Below, piece by piece: positions 1 through 7,914 of a stretch of DNA of 64,000 nucleotides (the stretch's first letter is position 1; every line of letters starts with the position of its first letter). Origin of the DNA: SG8-38 sp041576815 (lineage in GTDB: Bacteria > Myxococcota_A > Polyangia > Polyangiales > Houyiibacteriaceae); the NCBI GenBank assembly GCA_041576815.1, contig JBFGKE010000003.1, forward strand, positions 104,991 through 168,990, written 5' to 3'. Under the pieces are notes generated by a model. That model had not been told where the DNA came from. It searched no databases and saw only the letters and a program-made list of their open reading frames with translations. The position numbers and the translations under genes are program-made.

Positions 1-184
1 CGGCCACTTTCAAGAGCGTCTCGCTGGCGCCGTAGCCGACGATCGACGCGACGTCGTAGTGCTCCTCCGCGTACTGCACGGCCTTCGCTTTCGTGTCGAC
101 CGCCACGATGTCGTGGCCTTCTTTGTCGAGCACGCTCAAGAGATGGCGTCCGACCTCACCCAATCCTATGACGACGATGTTCAT
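1..184 (-). CDS. TrkA-N (RCK) NAD-binding domain protein, C-terminus beyond window edge
   Basis: Only the first 61 codons are inside the window. The reading frame begins ATG at 184 and gives MNIVVIGLGEVGRHLL, a Rossmann glycine motif (GxGxxG) at residues 7-12 with an acidic residue after the second strand (IVAVDTK). This is the start of a TrkA-N/RCK domain, which binds NAD(H) or ATP and gates potassium channels or potassium/proton antiporters. The ATG overlaps the TGA of the upstream antiporter gene by four bases (ATGA), so the two are probably translationally coupled and this may be the cytoplasmic regulatory subunit of that antiporter. Whether a TrkA-C domain follows cannot be seen. Confidence 0.8.
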   Translation of the reverse strand, partial: MNIVVIGLGEVGRHLLSVLDKEGHDIVAVDTKAKAVQYAEEHYDVASIVGYGASETLLKVA

Positions 185-1521
185 CTCGCATTGACCTCGA
201 TCGATGTTTGGGAGCCGTCCTCGACCTTGCGCTCGCGCTGAAGCTCGCCCGCATCGACGAGCAGACCCCGAAGCAGACGCGGCGCCACGAGGTCGTTCAA
301 GATGACCGACCCCAGCACCACGGAGTACGCGATGTTGGCCGCCTCGCCCTGGTAGACCAGTCGAAACGAAACCGCCATCGCAAGCGTCACGTCGCCCTGC
401 GCGAGGAGTCCCCGAAAGATGTCCTTGCGAAGCGCCGTGCCCCAGCCCGCGATTGCGCTTGCGATCCACTTCGCTCCCGTCCGAACGATCAGGTAGCCCC
501 CGAGCGCGAGCAGCGTCGGCACCAGGGGCGTTGGCTGCCACAGAGCGCCTGCGAAGATCAGCAGCACGATCGCCATCGGGCGTTCGGTGGATTCGAGAGT
601 CGTGTGAAGAAGCTGGCCTCGGCGCGCCGTGTTGACGAGCACCAAGCCCATGACGAGGTTCACCGCCAGGGGGGAAAGCTCCAAGACATAGGCTCCGCCG
701 GAGGCGAACGCGATGATTCCAACCAGGGCAAGGAAACGGGAATTGTCCGACTCGTCCCCCGCAAGAAACAGCGAAAACAGGAAGCCGAGCGCCAGCCCCA
801 ACAGGATCGTCACCCAGGCCCACGTCGACGGTGAGTAGGTCGCCGCACCGGGCGCGCCCTCGTGAAACCAGCAGAAGATCAGACCAAATGCCAGGATCAC
901 GAGGATGTCGCCGAGGCGCGTGCCGTTTCGCAGAAGCGGAGCGAGCCGACCGGTGATCTCGTAGCGGCGCCCGAGGAGATCGAAAGGCTCCGCCGAATCC
1001 GCCGCCGCGAAACAGGCCAGCGCCGCCGCGCTCACCGCCGCGTTGCGGACTTCCGCCCGAACCCATCCAGACTCGGTGAAGAAGAAGTACGCGCCGACCC
1101 CGACGGCTGCTCCCGGAAGCAGGTGGTGTAACACGACCACTCGCCAGGTTGCGGGGTCGAGCTTTTGAAGGCTCGCGAGATCGAAGTCCGTGCCCCGCAG
1201 AAGACCCACCCAGCCCGCTGCGAGCGCGATGAGTGGTAGCAGCGCCGTGATGTTGTCAAAGGCGTGAATCGTGGGGAACGCCGGCCCCAGCAGAAAACCG
1301 AGCAGGAGGTATTCGGCACCGCTCACGACGAGGAAGCGACGCTGCAGGCGCTCGACCACGTTGTGTGCGAACACATACGCGACTCCGATCACGAGCACGA
1401 GCAGGACGATCGTGCCGAGTCCGTCGGCCCCCCCCGCGTCTTCGGTGCTACTCGCCGCCTGCGCGACGGGGGGAGCCGCCGCCCATGCGAGCGACGCGAT
1501 GACCGTCAGCTTCCCCCACAT
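181..1521 (-). CDS. Cation/proton antiporter (CPA superfamily membrane protein)
   Basis: A 446-residue, very hydrophobic protein. It starts with a signal-like segment (residues 1-22), then about 11-12 predicted membrane spans with short polar loops, as in the sodium/hydrogen exchanger (CPA2/Kef-type) fold. The segment GAEYLLLGFLLGPA resembles the conserved glycine/proline-rich segment of this family, and an acidic pair lies in SAEPFDLLG. The substrate (K+ or Na+) cannot be read from sequence. The partner gene with a TrkA-N domain overlaps its stop codon, which favours a potassium/proton system regulated by NAD(H). The C-terminal ~25 residues are polar and probably cytoplasmic. An 87-bp gap separates it from the upstream TetR gene on the same strand. 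Confidence 0.75.
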   Translation of the reverse strand: MWGKLTVIASLAWAAAPPVAQAASSTEDAGGADGLGTIVLLVLVIGVAYVFAHNVVERLQRRFLVVSGAEYLLLGFLLGPAFPTIHAFDNITALLPLIALAAGWVGLLRGTDFDLASLQKLDPATWRVVVLHHLLPGAAVGVGAYFFFTESGWVRAEVRNAAVSAAALACFAAADSAEPFDLLGRRYEITGRLAPLLRNGTRLGDILVILAFGLIFCWFHEGAPGAATYSPSTWAWVTILLGLALGFLFSLFLAGDESDNSRFLALVGIIAFASGGAYVLELSPLAVNLVMGLVLVNTARRGQLLHTTLESTERPMAIVLLIFAGALWQPTPLVPTLLALGGYLIVRTGAKWIASAIAGWGTALRKDIFRGLLAQGDVTLAMAVSFRLVYQGEAANIAYSVVLGSVILNDLVAPRLLRGLLVDAGELQRERKVEDGSQTSIEVNAR

Positions 1522-1608
1522 AGCCGCTCAATTGTGAAGAAGAAGCCTCGTGAGGGGTAGTTTCGGGCTGGACGGGCGTTTAGCTCGCGCGCGCACTGGG
1601 CCTGCCTG

Positions 1609-2274
1609 CTATTCCCGCAGGCCTTCGAGCACGATCGAAATCAGCCGTTTGCTGGTAGCGATCGGATCCATCGTCACCTGATTTCGGACCGAGGCCAGCG
1701 CGAGCGCTTCGACCGCCCCGAGCACCGCGAGCGCGCTCACGCGAGGGTCGGACACCGCAACGAGGTTGCGTTCGGCCGCCACCTGACTGAGGGCCATGGC
1801 GCGATCGTCGAGCTCGGAGGCGAGATCGGAGATCGCCCGGCGTGCGGCGGTGGCCGGGGCGCGGCGCTCCTGAAGAAAGAGGCACATCGCATCGGGGTAC
1901 ATCGCAAGGGCACCGATCAGCTTGTTCCCGAGCTGACCGTACGCAGCGACTGCATCGTCGCGCCCGTTGGCCTCGCGCAGCATTGCGTCACATCGTTGAA
2001 TGGCCTCGCGGGTCGACGACGCCACCGGGTCGATGACCGCCTCGACCAAGTCGGCTTTGTCCCGGAAATACCGGTAGAAATTGCCCTTCGCCATGCCGGC
2101 CTCGCGCGCGACATCGTCGATCGTCACCGCCTCGATGCCGCGTTCCAAAAAGAGGGACAGGCCCGCGTCGATCAGGTCTTGAACACGCTTGCGCCGGTTG
2201 AGGTCTCGCTTGCCACCGAGCGCGCCGGGCCGCTCGGTGGGGCCCGCTCGTCTGGGCCGTCTTTCGTCGTCCAT
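1609..2274 (-). CDS. TetR/AcrR family transcriptional regulator
   Basis: A 221-residue protein with a positively charged N-terminal tail (residues 1-28) followed by a TetR-type helix-turn-helix at about residues 29-75: RVQDLIDAGLSLFLERG, then TIDDVAREAGMAKGNFYRYF, the usual recognition helix ending in an aromatic YxYF. The rest is an all-helical ligand/dimerisation domain with no identifiable ligand. It is the first of three minus-strand genes, so it may regulate the downstream antiporter and TrkA-N genes or itself; no palindromic operator stands out in the upstream gap. Start chosen as ATG at 2274. Confidence 0.85.
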   Translation of the reverse strand: MDDERRPRRAGPTERPGALGGKRDLNRRKRVQDLIDAGLSLFLERGIEAVTIDDVAREAGMAKGNFYRYFRDKADLVEAVIDPVASSTREAIQRCDAMLREANGRDDAVAAYGQLGNKLIGALAMYPDAMCLFLQERRAPATAARRAISDLASELDDRAMALSQVAAERNLVAVSDPRVSALAVLGAVEALALASVRNQVTMDPIATSKRLISIVLEGLRE

Positions 2275-2431
2275 CGAGATGCTCCTACGGAATTGAGCCG
2301 ATTTCGGGACTATGGGGCAGCCCGGGCACGGGTAAAGGGGGTTTCGCGAAAATGTTGCGCCCGGACGGCCCCCATTTCAAAAGATTGCAACGAAGCGTGG
2401 AAACCGTCACAATTCCAAGTGTTAGGCGTAA

Positions 2432-2460
2432 TTGACAGGGGGTGGCGCGCCCCCTAAGAG
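2432..2460 (+). promoter_or_regulatory. Candidate sigma70-type promoter for the lipA-bkd operon, with GC palindrome in the spacer
   Basis: A perfect TTGACA at 2432-2437 is followed after exactly 17 bp by TAAGAG (2455-2460, a weak -10). The spacer is almost entirely the palindrome AGGGGG-tggcgcg-CCCCCT. The spacing fits a promoter 28 bp upstream of the lipA ATG. The palindrome between the boxes could be an operator or a chance GC hairpin. Confidence 0.4.
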
Positions 2461-2487
2461 CTTGGCTCAAGATGCTCGGAGCGATGG

Positions 2488-3441
2488 ATGACTCTGCCAG
2501 CTCGCAAACCTGATTGGCTTCGTGTGCGGCTCCCCGCGGGGCCGGAACACGACGAATTCGAGGGAATCAAGGCTCGATTCCGGCGCCGCGGCCTCCATAC
2601 GGTCTGCGAGGAGGCTCGCTGCCCCAACATTTTCGAGTGCTGGGGCCAGGGCACGGCCACGGTGATGATCCTCGGCGACACCTGCACCCGCGGCTGCCGC
2701 TTCTGCTCGGTTCAAACCGGAAAGCCCGGGGGTCTCGTCGATCCGCGCGAGCCCGAAAACACCGCGATTTCGTTGATGGAAATGGGACTCGCGTACGTCG
2801 TGCTCACGATGGTCGACCGAGACGACCTTCCGGATGGCGGCGCCGCCCACGTCGCGGAAACCGTTCGCCGCATCCAGCACCACAGCCCCGATCTTCGCGT
2901 CGAGGTGCTGGTGGGCGATTTCCTCGGTCGAGGGAAGGACATTCGGACGGTGGTCGAGGACGGTCGGCCAGACGTGTTCGCGCACAACGTCGAAGTGGTG
3001 CCGCGCCTTCAACGTCCCATCCGCGATGCGCGCTGCTCCTGGAAGCGTTCGATCGACGTCTTGGTGGCGGCCAAGTCGTTCGGCGCGTCGATCACCAAAT
3101 CCTCGCTGATGGTCGGCTTGGGTGAAGCGCACGGCGAGGTTCTCGAAGCCATGCAGCTCCTTCGAGAGGCCGGCGTGGACGTTTTGACGATCGGGCAGTA
3201 CCTGCGGCCGACCAAGCGACACGCGCAGGTGGAGCGCTACGTCGAGCCCTCCGAGTTCGCCGACTACGAGCAGGCCGGGCTCGACCTCGGGTTTCGCTTC
3301 GTTGCGTCGGGGCCGCTCGTGCGTTCGAGCTATCGGGCGGCCGAGGCGTTCTTGTCGGACATGGTCGATGAAGGCCCGAGCCGCAGGGCGCTCGAAATCA
3401 ACCGTTATGGAAAGAAGCGAAAGCTGTCGGTGATCGCATAG
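2488..3441 (+). CDS. lipA: Lipoyl synthase (radical SAM)
   Basis: LipA inserts two sulfurs into protein-bound octanoyl chains to make the lipoyl cofactor of 2-oxoacid dehydrogenases. The 317-residue protein has both cluster signatures: auxiliary cluster cysteines C40, C45, C51 (C-x4-C-x5-C) and radical SAM cysteines C66, C70, C73 (C-x3-C-x2-C). The late RSSY motif, whose serine ligates the auxiliary cluster, is in PLVRSSYRA. Length is normal for the family. The start at ATG 2488 has GGAG (2478-2481) six bases upstream. It lies 11 bp before the E1 alpha gene, and the E2 encoded downstream is a lipoyl protein, so the operon pairs the cofactor maker with its client. No lipB is in the window. Confidence 0.95.
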   Translation: MTLPARKPDWLRVRLPAGPEHDEFEGIKARFRRRGLHTVCEEARCPNIFECWGQGTATVMILGDTCTRGCRFCSVQTGKPGGLVDPREPENTAISLMEMGLAYVVLTMVDRDDLPDGGAAHVAETVRRIQHHSPDLRVEVLVGDFLGRGKDIRTVVEDGRPDVFAHNVEVVPRLQRPIRDARCSWKRSIDVLVAAKSFGASITKSSLMVGLGEAHGEVLEAMQLLREAGVDVLTIGQYLRPTKRHAQVERYVEPSEFADYEQAGLDLGFRFVASGPLVRSSYRAAEAFLSDMVDEGPSRRALEINRYGKKRKLSVIA

Positions 3442-3452
3442 AGAGGGGAACC

Positions 3453-4535
3453 ATGCACGTCATTCGCGAGGACGGAAGCCTCGACCCGACGCTCGACCCC
3501 GGGCTGTCGATCGATCGGGTCATCGGCCTCTACAAGGCGATGGTTCGTACTCGCGTCATCGATGACCGTCTCGAGAAGCTCCAGCGGCAGGGTCGAATTG
3601 CCTTTCACGTGGGCTCGCTCGGCGAGGAAGCCGCGATCATCGGCTCCGCGGCTGCTCTACGCGAGCACGATTGGATCGTCCCTTGCTATCGCGAAGTAGG
3701 TGCCTTGCTGTGGAGAGGCTATCCGCTTCAGCGATACGTCGACCACATGTACGGAAACGCCGACGATCCTCTGCGGGGCCGTCAAATGCCGGACCACACC
3801 TTCAGCCGTGCGCATCGATACCTGTCCGTCAGCGCGCCGATCGGCACCCAGATACCGCACGCAGTGGGGGTGGCGATGGCCGCTCGCGCGCGCGGGCTCG
3901 ACGAATGCGTCGGGGTGTTCTTCGGTGATGGCGCAACCAGCTCCAACGATTTTCATTCAGCGATGAACTTCGCCGGCGTGTATCAGGCGCCGGTCGTGTT
4001 TCTATGCCGGAACAACGGCTACGCGATCAGCCTGCGCGTCGAGCAGCAAACTGCAGTGCAGACGATGGCCGAAAAGGCCCCCGCGTACGGGGTGCCGGCC
4101 GTGCGCGTCGATGGGAACGACGCCCTCGCGGTGTGGCAGGCCGTGGGTGAAGGGGTGCGCCGCGCATCGGGCGGAGGCGGTCCGACTTTCATCGAGCTGA
4201 TGACCTACCGCCTCGGCGGTCATTCGACTTCGGATGACCCGCGGATATACCGGACGAAAGACGAGGTCGAGTCGTGGCGGAAAGCCGACCCGATCGACCG
4301 GCTTCGCAAGCACATCGACCGGCGCGACGCTTGGAGCGACGATCTCGATGAGGACTGGCGCGCGGTGTGCGACGCCGAGGTCAAGGAATGCGTGCGCCGT
4401 GCCGAGGAAAAGCCGTCGCCCGAACTCCGCGACATGTTTACCGACGTCTACGCCGAGCAGCCGTGGCACCTCCGCGAACAAGAGGCGCAGTGCATCGAGG
4501 GCCCGCGGGCGCGCGACGACGAGGAAGAGCCATGA
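3453..4535 (+). CDS. Branched-chain 2-oxoacid dehydrogenase E1 component, alpha subunit
   Basis: Thiamine-diphosphate-dependent E1 alpha subunit (360 residues), which decarboxylates 2-oxoacids and passes the acyl group to E2. The ThDP/Mg motif runs from GDG at 158-160 to the NN pair at 187-188. The sequences FLCRNNGYAIS and TYRLGGHSTSDDP are typical of the branched-chain subtype and less like pyruvate E1. In myxobacteria this complex supplies isovaleryl- and related CoA primers for iso-branched fatty acids; that role here is inferred. Its TGA overlaps the ATG of the beta-subunit gene. A pyruvate-specific function cannot be excluded. Confidence 0.88.
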   Translation: MHVIREDGSLDPTLDPGLSIDRVIGLYKAMVRTRVIDDRLEKLQRQGRIAFHVGSLGEEAAIIGSAAALREHDWIVPCYREVGALLWRGYPLQRYVDHMYGNADDPLRGRQMPDHTFSRAHRYLSVSAPIGTQIPHAVGVAMAARARGLDECVGVFFGDGATSSNDFHSAMNFAGVYQAPVVFLCRNNGYAISLRVEQQTAVQTMAEKAPAYGVPAVRVDGNDALAVWQAVGEGVRRASGGGGPTFIELMTYRLGGHSTSDDPRIYRTKDEVESWRKADPIDRLRKHIDRRDAWSDDLDEDWRAVCDAEVKECVRRAEEKPSPELRDMFTDVYAEQPWHLREQEAQCIEGPRARDDEEEP

Positions 4536-5506
4536 CCGAAATGAACCTCGTCCAAGCGATCAACAGCGGGCTTCGCGATGCGATGCTGGCTGACGAAAGC
4601 GTCCTCGTCATGGGCGAGGACGTCGGGCGGCTCGGGGGGGTGTTCCGGGTCACGCAGGGTCTCCGCGAGACGTTTGGCGCCGACCGCGTGCTCGATACGC
4701 CGCTTTCCGAGTCGGGCATTCTGGGCACCGCGATCGGGATGGCGCTCCACGGTCTTCGTCCGGTTTCCGAAATTCAGTTCGCCGATTTCATCTACCCGGG
4801 CGTCGATCAGCTGCTGAGCGAAGCCGCCAAATACCGCTACCGAACCGCGGGCGAGTTCCACGTGCCGATGGTGGTACGCACGCCGTACGGCGGCGGGATT
4901 CGGGGAGGCCAGTATCATTCGCAGTCGCCGGAGGCGCTGTTCATTCACACGCCCGGGCTCAAGGTCGTCTGCCCGTCGAATCCGTACGATGCCAAGGGCC
5001 TGCTCCTCGAGGCGATTGCGGACGAGGATCCAGTGCTGTTCTTCGAGCCCAAGCGCGTGTACCGCGCCGTCAAGATGGACGTTCCGGACGACGCGTACAC
5101 GGTGCCGCTCGGGAAGGCAAAGACCGTGCGCTCGGGTGAGCACGTGACCTGCGTCGCGTGGGGAGCGATGCTCTTCGAAGCGTTTTCGGCTGCGGAGCAG
5201 TTGGCGGCCGAGGGCATCGACGTCGAAGTGATCGACCTCAGGACCCTGTGGCCTCTCGACATCGACGCCCTGGTCGAAAGCGTGCACAAAACGGGGCGCT
5301 TGGTGGTCGTGCACGAGGCGCCGCGTACGTGCGGATTCGGGAGCGAGCTCGTCACGCTGATCGTCGAGCGAGCGTTCCTTCATCTCGAGGCGCCTCCCGT
5401 GCGGATCACCGGGTGGGACACACCATTCCCGTTGACGCACGAGCAGGAGTATCTTCCTCTTGCACACCGCATCGCCCCCGCGCTGCGCGACACCGCGAGG
5501 TACTGA
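4532..5506 (+). CDS. Branched-chain 2-oxoacid dehydrogenase E1 component, beta subunit
   Basis: A 324-residue transketolase-like E1 beta subunit. The open frame extends further upstream, but ATG 4532 (MTEMNLVQAINSGL) matches the family N-terminus and overlaps the preceding TGA as ATGA. Diagnostic stretches are VMGEDVGRLGGVFRVT, the DTPLSESGI loop and the EIQFADFIYPG segment, followed by a transketolase C-terminal domain (VIDLRTLWPLD). EPKRVYRA is the branched-chain-type variant of this region. It forms the alpha2-beta2 E1 with the neighbouring subunit. A two-base gap separates it from E2. Confidence 0.9.
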   Translation: MTEMNLVQAINSGLRDAMLADESVLVMGEDVGRLGGVFRVTQGLRETFGADRVLDTPLSESGILGTAIGMALHGLRPVSEIQFADFIYPGVDQLLSEAAKYRYRTAGEFHVPMVVRTPYGGGIRGGQYHSQSPEALFIHTPGLKVVCPSNPYDAKGLLLEAIADEDPVLFFEPKRVYRAVKMDVPDDAYTVPLGKAKTVRSGEHVTCVAWGAMLFEAFSAAEQLAAEGIDVEVIDLRTLWPLDIDALVESVHKTGRLVVVHEAPRTCGFGSELVTLIVERAFLHLEAPPVRITGWDTPFPLTHEQEYLPLAHRIAPALRDTARY

Positions 5507-5508
5507 CC

Positions 5509-6831
5509 ATGGCGCGTCTCGATTTCAAGCTTCCCGACATCGGCGAAGGCGTCACCGAAGGCGAAATCGTCGAGTGGTTCGTCGGCGTCGGCGATACCGT
5601 GGTGGAAGACGATCCGATGGTGGAGGTGATGACGGACAAGGCGACCGTGACGATTGGCGCGCCTTGCGATGCAAGCGTCGAACGCCTCTGCTTTGGCGTC
5701 GGCGACGTTGCGCGGGTGGGCCAGGTCATCCTGACGCTCGAATCAGAGGGCGCGTCGAACGTCGATTCGGCGCAGCGATCTTCCCGTCCGCCAGCAACTG
5801 CCGTCGGGGACATCCAGGACCACGTGCCGGGCGCGGGGCTCTTCACGCCGGAGGAGGTGCCGACGAGGAATGGCGGAGGCCGCCGGGGCTCGGTTCGCCC
5901 GGCAGCTGCTGCCAAGCGGCGTTCCCTTCGCACCTCGGCCGAGTCGGTTGGGCAAATCTCGTACTTTCAGGCCAAGCCGCTGGCGACACCGGCGACTCGC
6001 CGCCTCGCAAAAGACATGGCGGTGGATCTGCGACGCGTGCGGCCGAGCGGTGCCGGGGGCCGGGTGACCCGAGAGGACGTACGGGCCGCCGTGCGCGGGC
6101 AGATGACGGACGACAAACCACACGCGCAGCTCGAAGAACGTGAGCCGCTCGTCGGAATGCGCCGGAAGATCGCCGAACGCATGCAGCACGCCAAAACGAC
6201 TGCAGCTCACTTCACGTTCGTCGAAGAGTGCGATGCGTCGCGGCTCGTGGACCTTCGCGCGCGTCTGTCCGACGAGGCCTCCCGCCGCGGTGTCCGCCTG
6301 ACGTTCTTACCGTTCGTCATCAAAGCCGTGACCGAGGCGCTCAAGCGGCACCCGGTCCTCAACGCCGAAGTCGACGAGCAAACCAACGAGCTGGTCTACA
6401 AGAAGTACTACAACATCGGGGTCGCCACCGCGACCGATGCGGGGCTGATGGTTCCCGTCATTCCAGGCGCTGACCGTCTGCGGTTGTTCGAGCTCGCCTC
6501 CCGAGTCGAAGCGCTCGCGAAAGCCGCGCGGGAGGGGACGCTCTCACCTGGAGATCTTCGCAACTCGACGTTTACGGTTACCTCGCTGGGCAAGCGAGGG
6601 GGGCTCCTGGCGACGCCGATCTTGAACCACCCCGAAGTCGGCATCCTCGGGGTTCACCGTATCAAAGACAAGCCGGTGATTCGGGAAGGCCAGGTCGTGC
6701 CCGGCAAGGTGATGATTCTCTCGCTGTCGCTCGATCATCGCGTCGTCGACGGCCACGTCGGCGCTGCGTTTGCGTACGACGTGATCGAAACACTCGAAAA
6801 CCCCGAGCGTTTGTTCTACGACGCCCTTTGA
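5509..6831 (+). CDS. 2-oxoacid dehydrogenase E2 (dihydrolipoamide acyltransferase)
   Basis: A 440-residue E2 with three parts: one N-terminal lipoyl domain (residues 1-80, lipoyl lysine K44 in MTDKATV), a linker and peripheral-subunit-binding domain at about 160-195 (ATPATRRLAKD...GRVTREDV), and a catalytic domain ending in DHRVVDG with the active-site His and Asp near residue 409-413. It transfers the acyl group from lipoamide to CoA. Start is ATG 5509, two bases after the E1 beta stop. No E3 (dihydrolipoamide dehydrogenase) gene lies in the window, so E3 must come from elsewhere. The last base of its TGA is the first base of the mutY ATG. Confidence 0.93.
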   Translation: MARLDFKLPDIGEGVTEGEIVEWFVGVGDTVVEDDPMVEVMTDKATVTIGAPCDASVERLCFGVGDVARVGQVILTLESEGASNVDSAQRSSRPPATAVGDIQDHVPGAGLFTPEEVPTRNGGGRRGSVRPAAAAKRRSLRTSAESVGQISYFQAKPLATPATRRLAKDMAVDLRRVRPSGAGGRVTREDVRAAVRGQMTDDKPHAQLEEREPLVGMRRKIAERMQHAKTTAAHFTFVEECDASRLVDLRARLSDEASRRGVRLTFLPFVIKAVTEALKRHPVLNAEVDEQTNELVYKKYYNIGVATATDAGLMVPVIPGADRLRLFELASRVEALAKAAREGTLSPGDLRNSTFTVTSLGKRGGLLATPILNHPEVGILGVHRIKDKPVIREGQVVPGKVMILSLSLDHRVVDGHVGAAFAYDVIETLENPERLFYDAL

Positions 6832-7856
6832 TGGCCCCGGTTCGGGAGAAACTCCTCCGTTGGTACGACGGTGCTGCACGGGATCTGCCCTGGCGGCGAA
6901 CGCGCGACCCTTACGCGATCTGGGTGTCCGAGGTCATGCTTCAGCAGACGCGAGTCGATACGGTCATTCCCTACTACGATCGTTTCCTCGATCGTTTCCC
7001 TTCGCCTCGGGCGCTTGCGGAGGCCGACGAGGATACGGTTCTCTCGCACTGGAGCGGCCTCGGCTACTATCGACGCGCGCGTCTGCTGCACGCCGGGGCG
7101 CGGGAGGTCGTCGCCCGGTATGGCGGCGAAGTGCCCGAAGACGCCGACGCTCGCCGCGCGCTACCCGGCATCGGCCGCTACACCGCCGGCGCGATCGGCA
7201 GCATCGCGTTCGACAAGGAAGAGCCCGTCGTCGACGGCAACGTGACGCGCGTGCTTTCGCGACTCTTTTGGATCGACAGCCCCATCGGAGCGTCGGCAAC
7301 CCACAGGCGACTGTGGGAAGAAGCGGAGCGGATCGTTGCTGGTGAGCGGCCGGGTGCGCTCAACCAAGCCCTGATGGAGCTCGGCGCCACGGTTTGCACG
7401 CCGAAGCGGCCTCGATGCGCGTTCTGCCCGCTCTCGGACGACTGCGAGGCCCATGCGCGCGGCGCGGCCGAGGCGCTTCCCATCGCAAGGGCTCGAAACG
7501 CTCCGCGCACGCTCGAGCTGGCGGCGATCGTCGCCACCCGGGGGCGAGGCGCCCGGCGCGAGGTGTGGCTCGTCAAAGGAGACCAGCCACTCTTTGGCGG
7601 CCTCTGGGGCGTCCCGATGACCGAGTCCGCGCCGCGCGACGCCCTCCGAGAAGCCGGCCTTCGCGGTCGCCTTCACCCCGATCCCATCGGCCGCGTCGCC
7701 CACGAGCTGACCCACCGAAAGCTACGCATCGACGTCTATCGAGCCACGGCCGTGAGCGCTCAGGAATCGAGCGCATGCAAGCCCTTCACCGACGAAGGCC
7801 TCGACCAAGTGGGGGTCTCGACACTCACCAAGAAGCTCCTCGCCGCCGCGCTTTAA
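6831..7856 (+). CDS. mutY: A/G-specific adenine DNA glycosylase MutY
   Basis: MutY removes adenine mispaired with 8-oxoguanine. The 341-residue protein has the HhH-GPD fold: catalytic Glu34 in SEVMLQQT, the helix-hairpin-helix LPGIGRYTAGAI and the catalytic Asp in VVDGNVTRVL (about residue 134). The iron-sulfur loop C-x6-C-x2-C-x5-C (CTPKRPRCAFCPLSDDC) follows at about 189-205. A NUDIX-like C-terminal domain that reads the 8-oxoG strand begins near residue 220. The ATG at 6831 shares one base with the E2 stop (TGATG); an in-frame TTG three bases earlier is less likely. Coupling of a repair gene to the bkd operon is positional only. Confidence 0.93.
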   Translation: MAPVREKLLRWYDGAARDLPWRRTRDPYAIWVSEVMLQQTRVDTVIPYYDRFLDRFPSPRALAEADEDTVLSHWSGLGYYRRARLLHAGAREVVARYGGEVPEDADARRALPGIGRYTAGAIGSIAFDKEEPVVDGNVTRVLSRLFWIDSPIGASATHRRLWEEAERIVAGERPGALNQALMELGATVCTPKRPRCAFCPLSDDCEAHARGAAEALPIARARNAPRTLELAAIVATRGRGARREVWLVKGDQPLFGGLWGVPMTESAPRDALREAGLRGRLHPDPIGRVAHELTHRKLRIDVYRATAVSAQESSACKPFTDEGLDQVGVSTLTKKLLAAAL

Positions 7857-7895
7857 GCGCTCGCGTGGGGGCGGCGAAGTGGGGAGGAAGGGTCC
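7857..7895 (-). repeat. Partial copy of dispersed GC-rich repeat family (copy E)
   Basis: Starting on the base after the mutY stop, this 39-bp stretch is the near-exact reverse complement of 28891-28931 in the repeat between the Ser/Thr kinase and epimerase genes. Both share GCGCTCG, GTGGGGGCGGCG and GTGGGGA, with only a few mismatches. It appears to be a fragment of the same non-coding repeat family, in the opposite orientation. Confidence 0.6.
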
Positions 7896-7914
7896 ACCAG
7901 CGTGAATTACGGTG

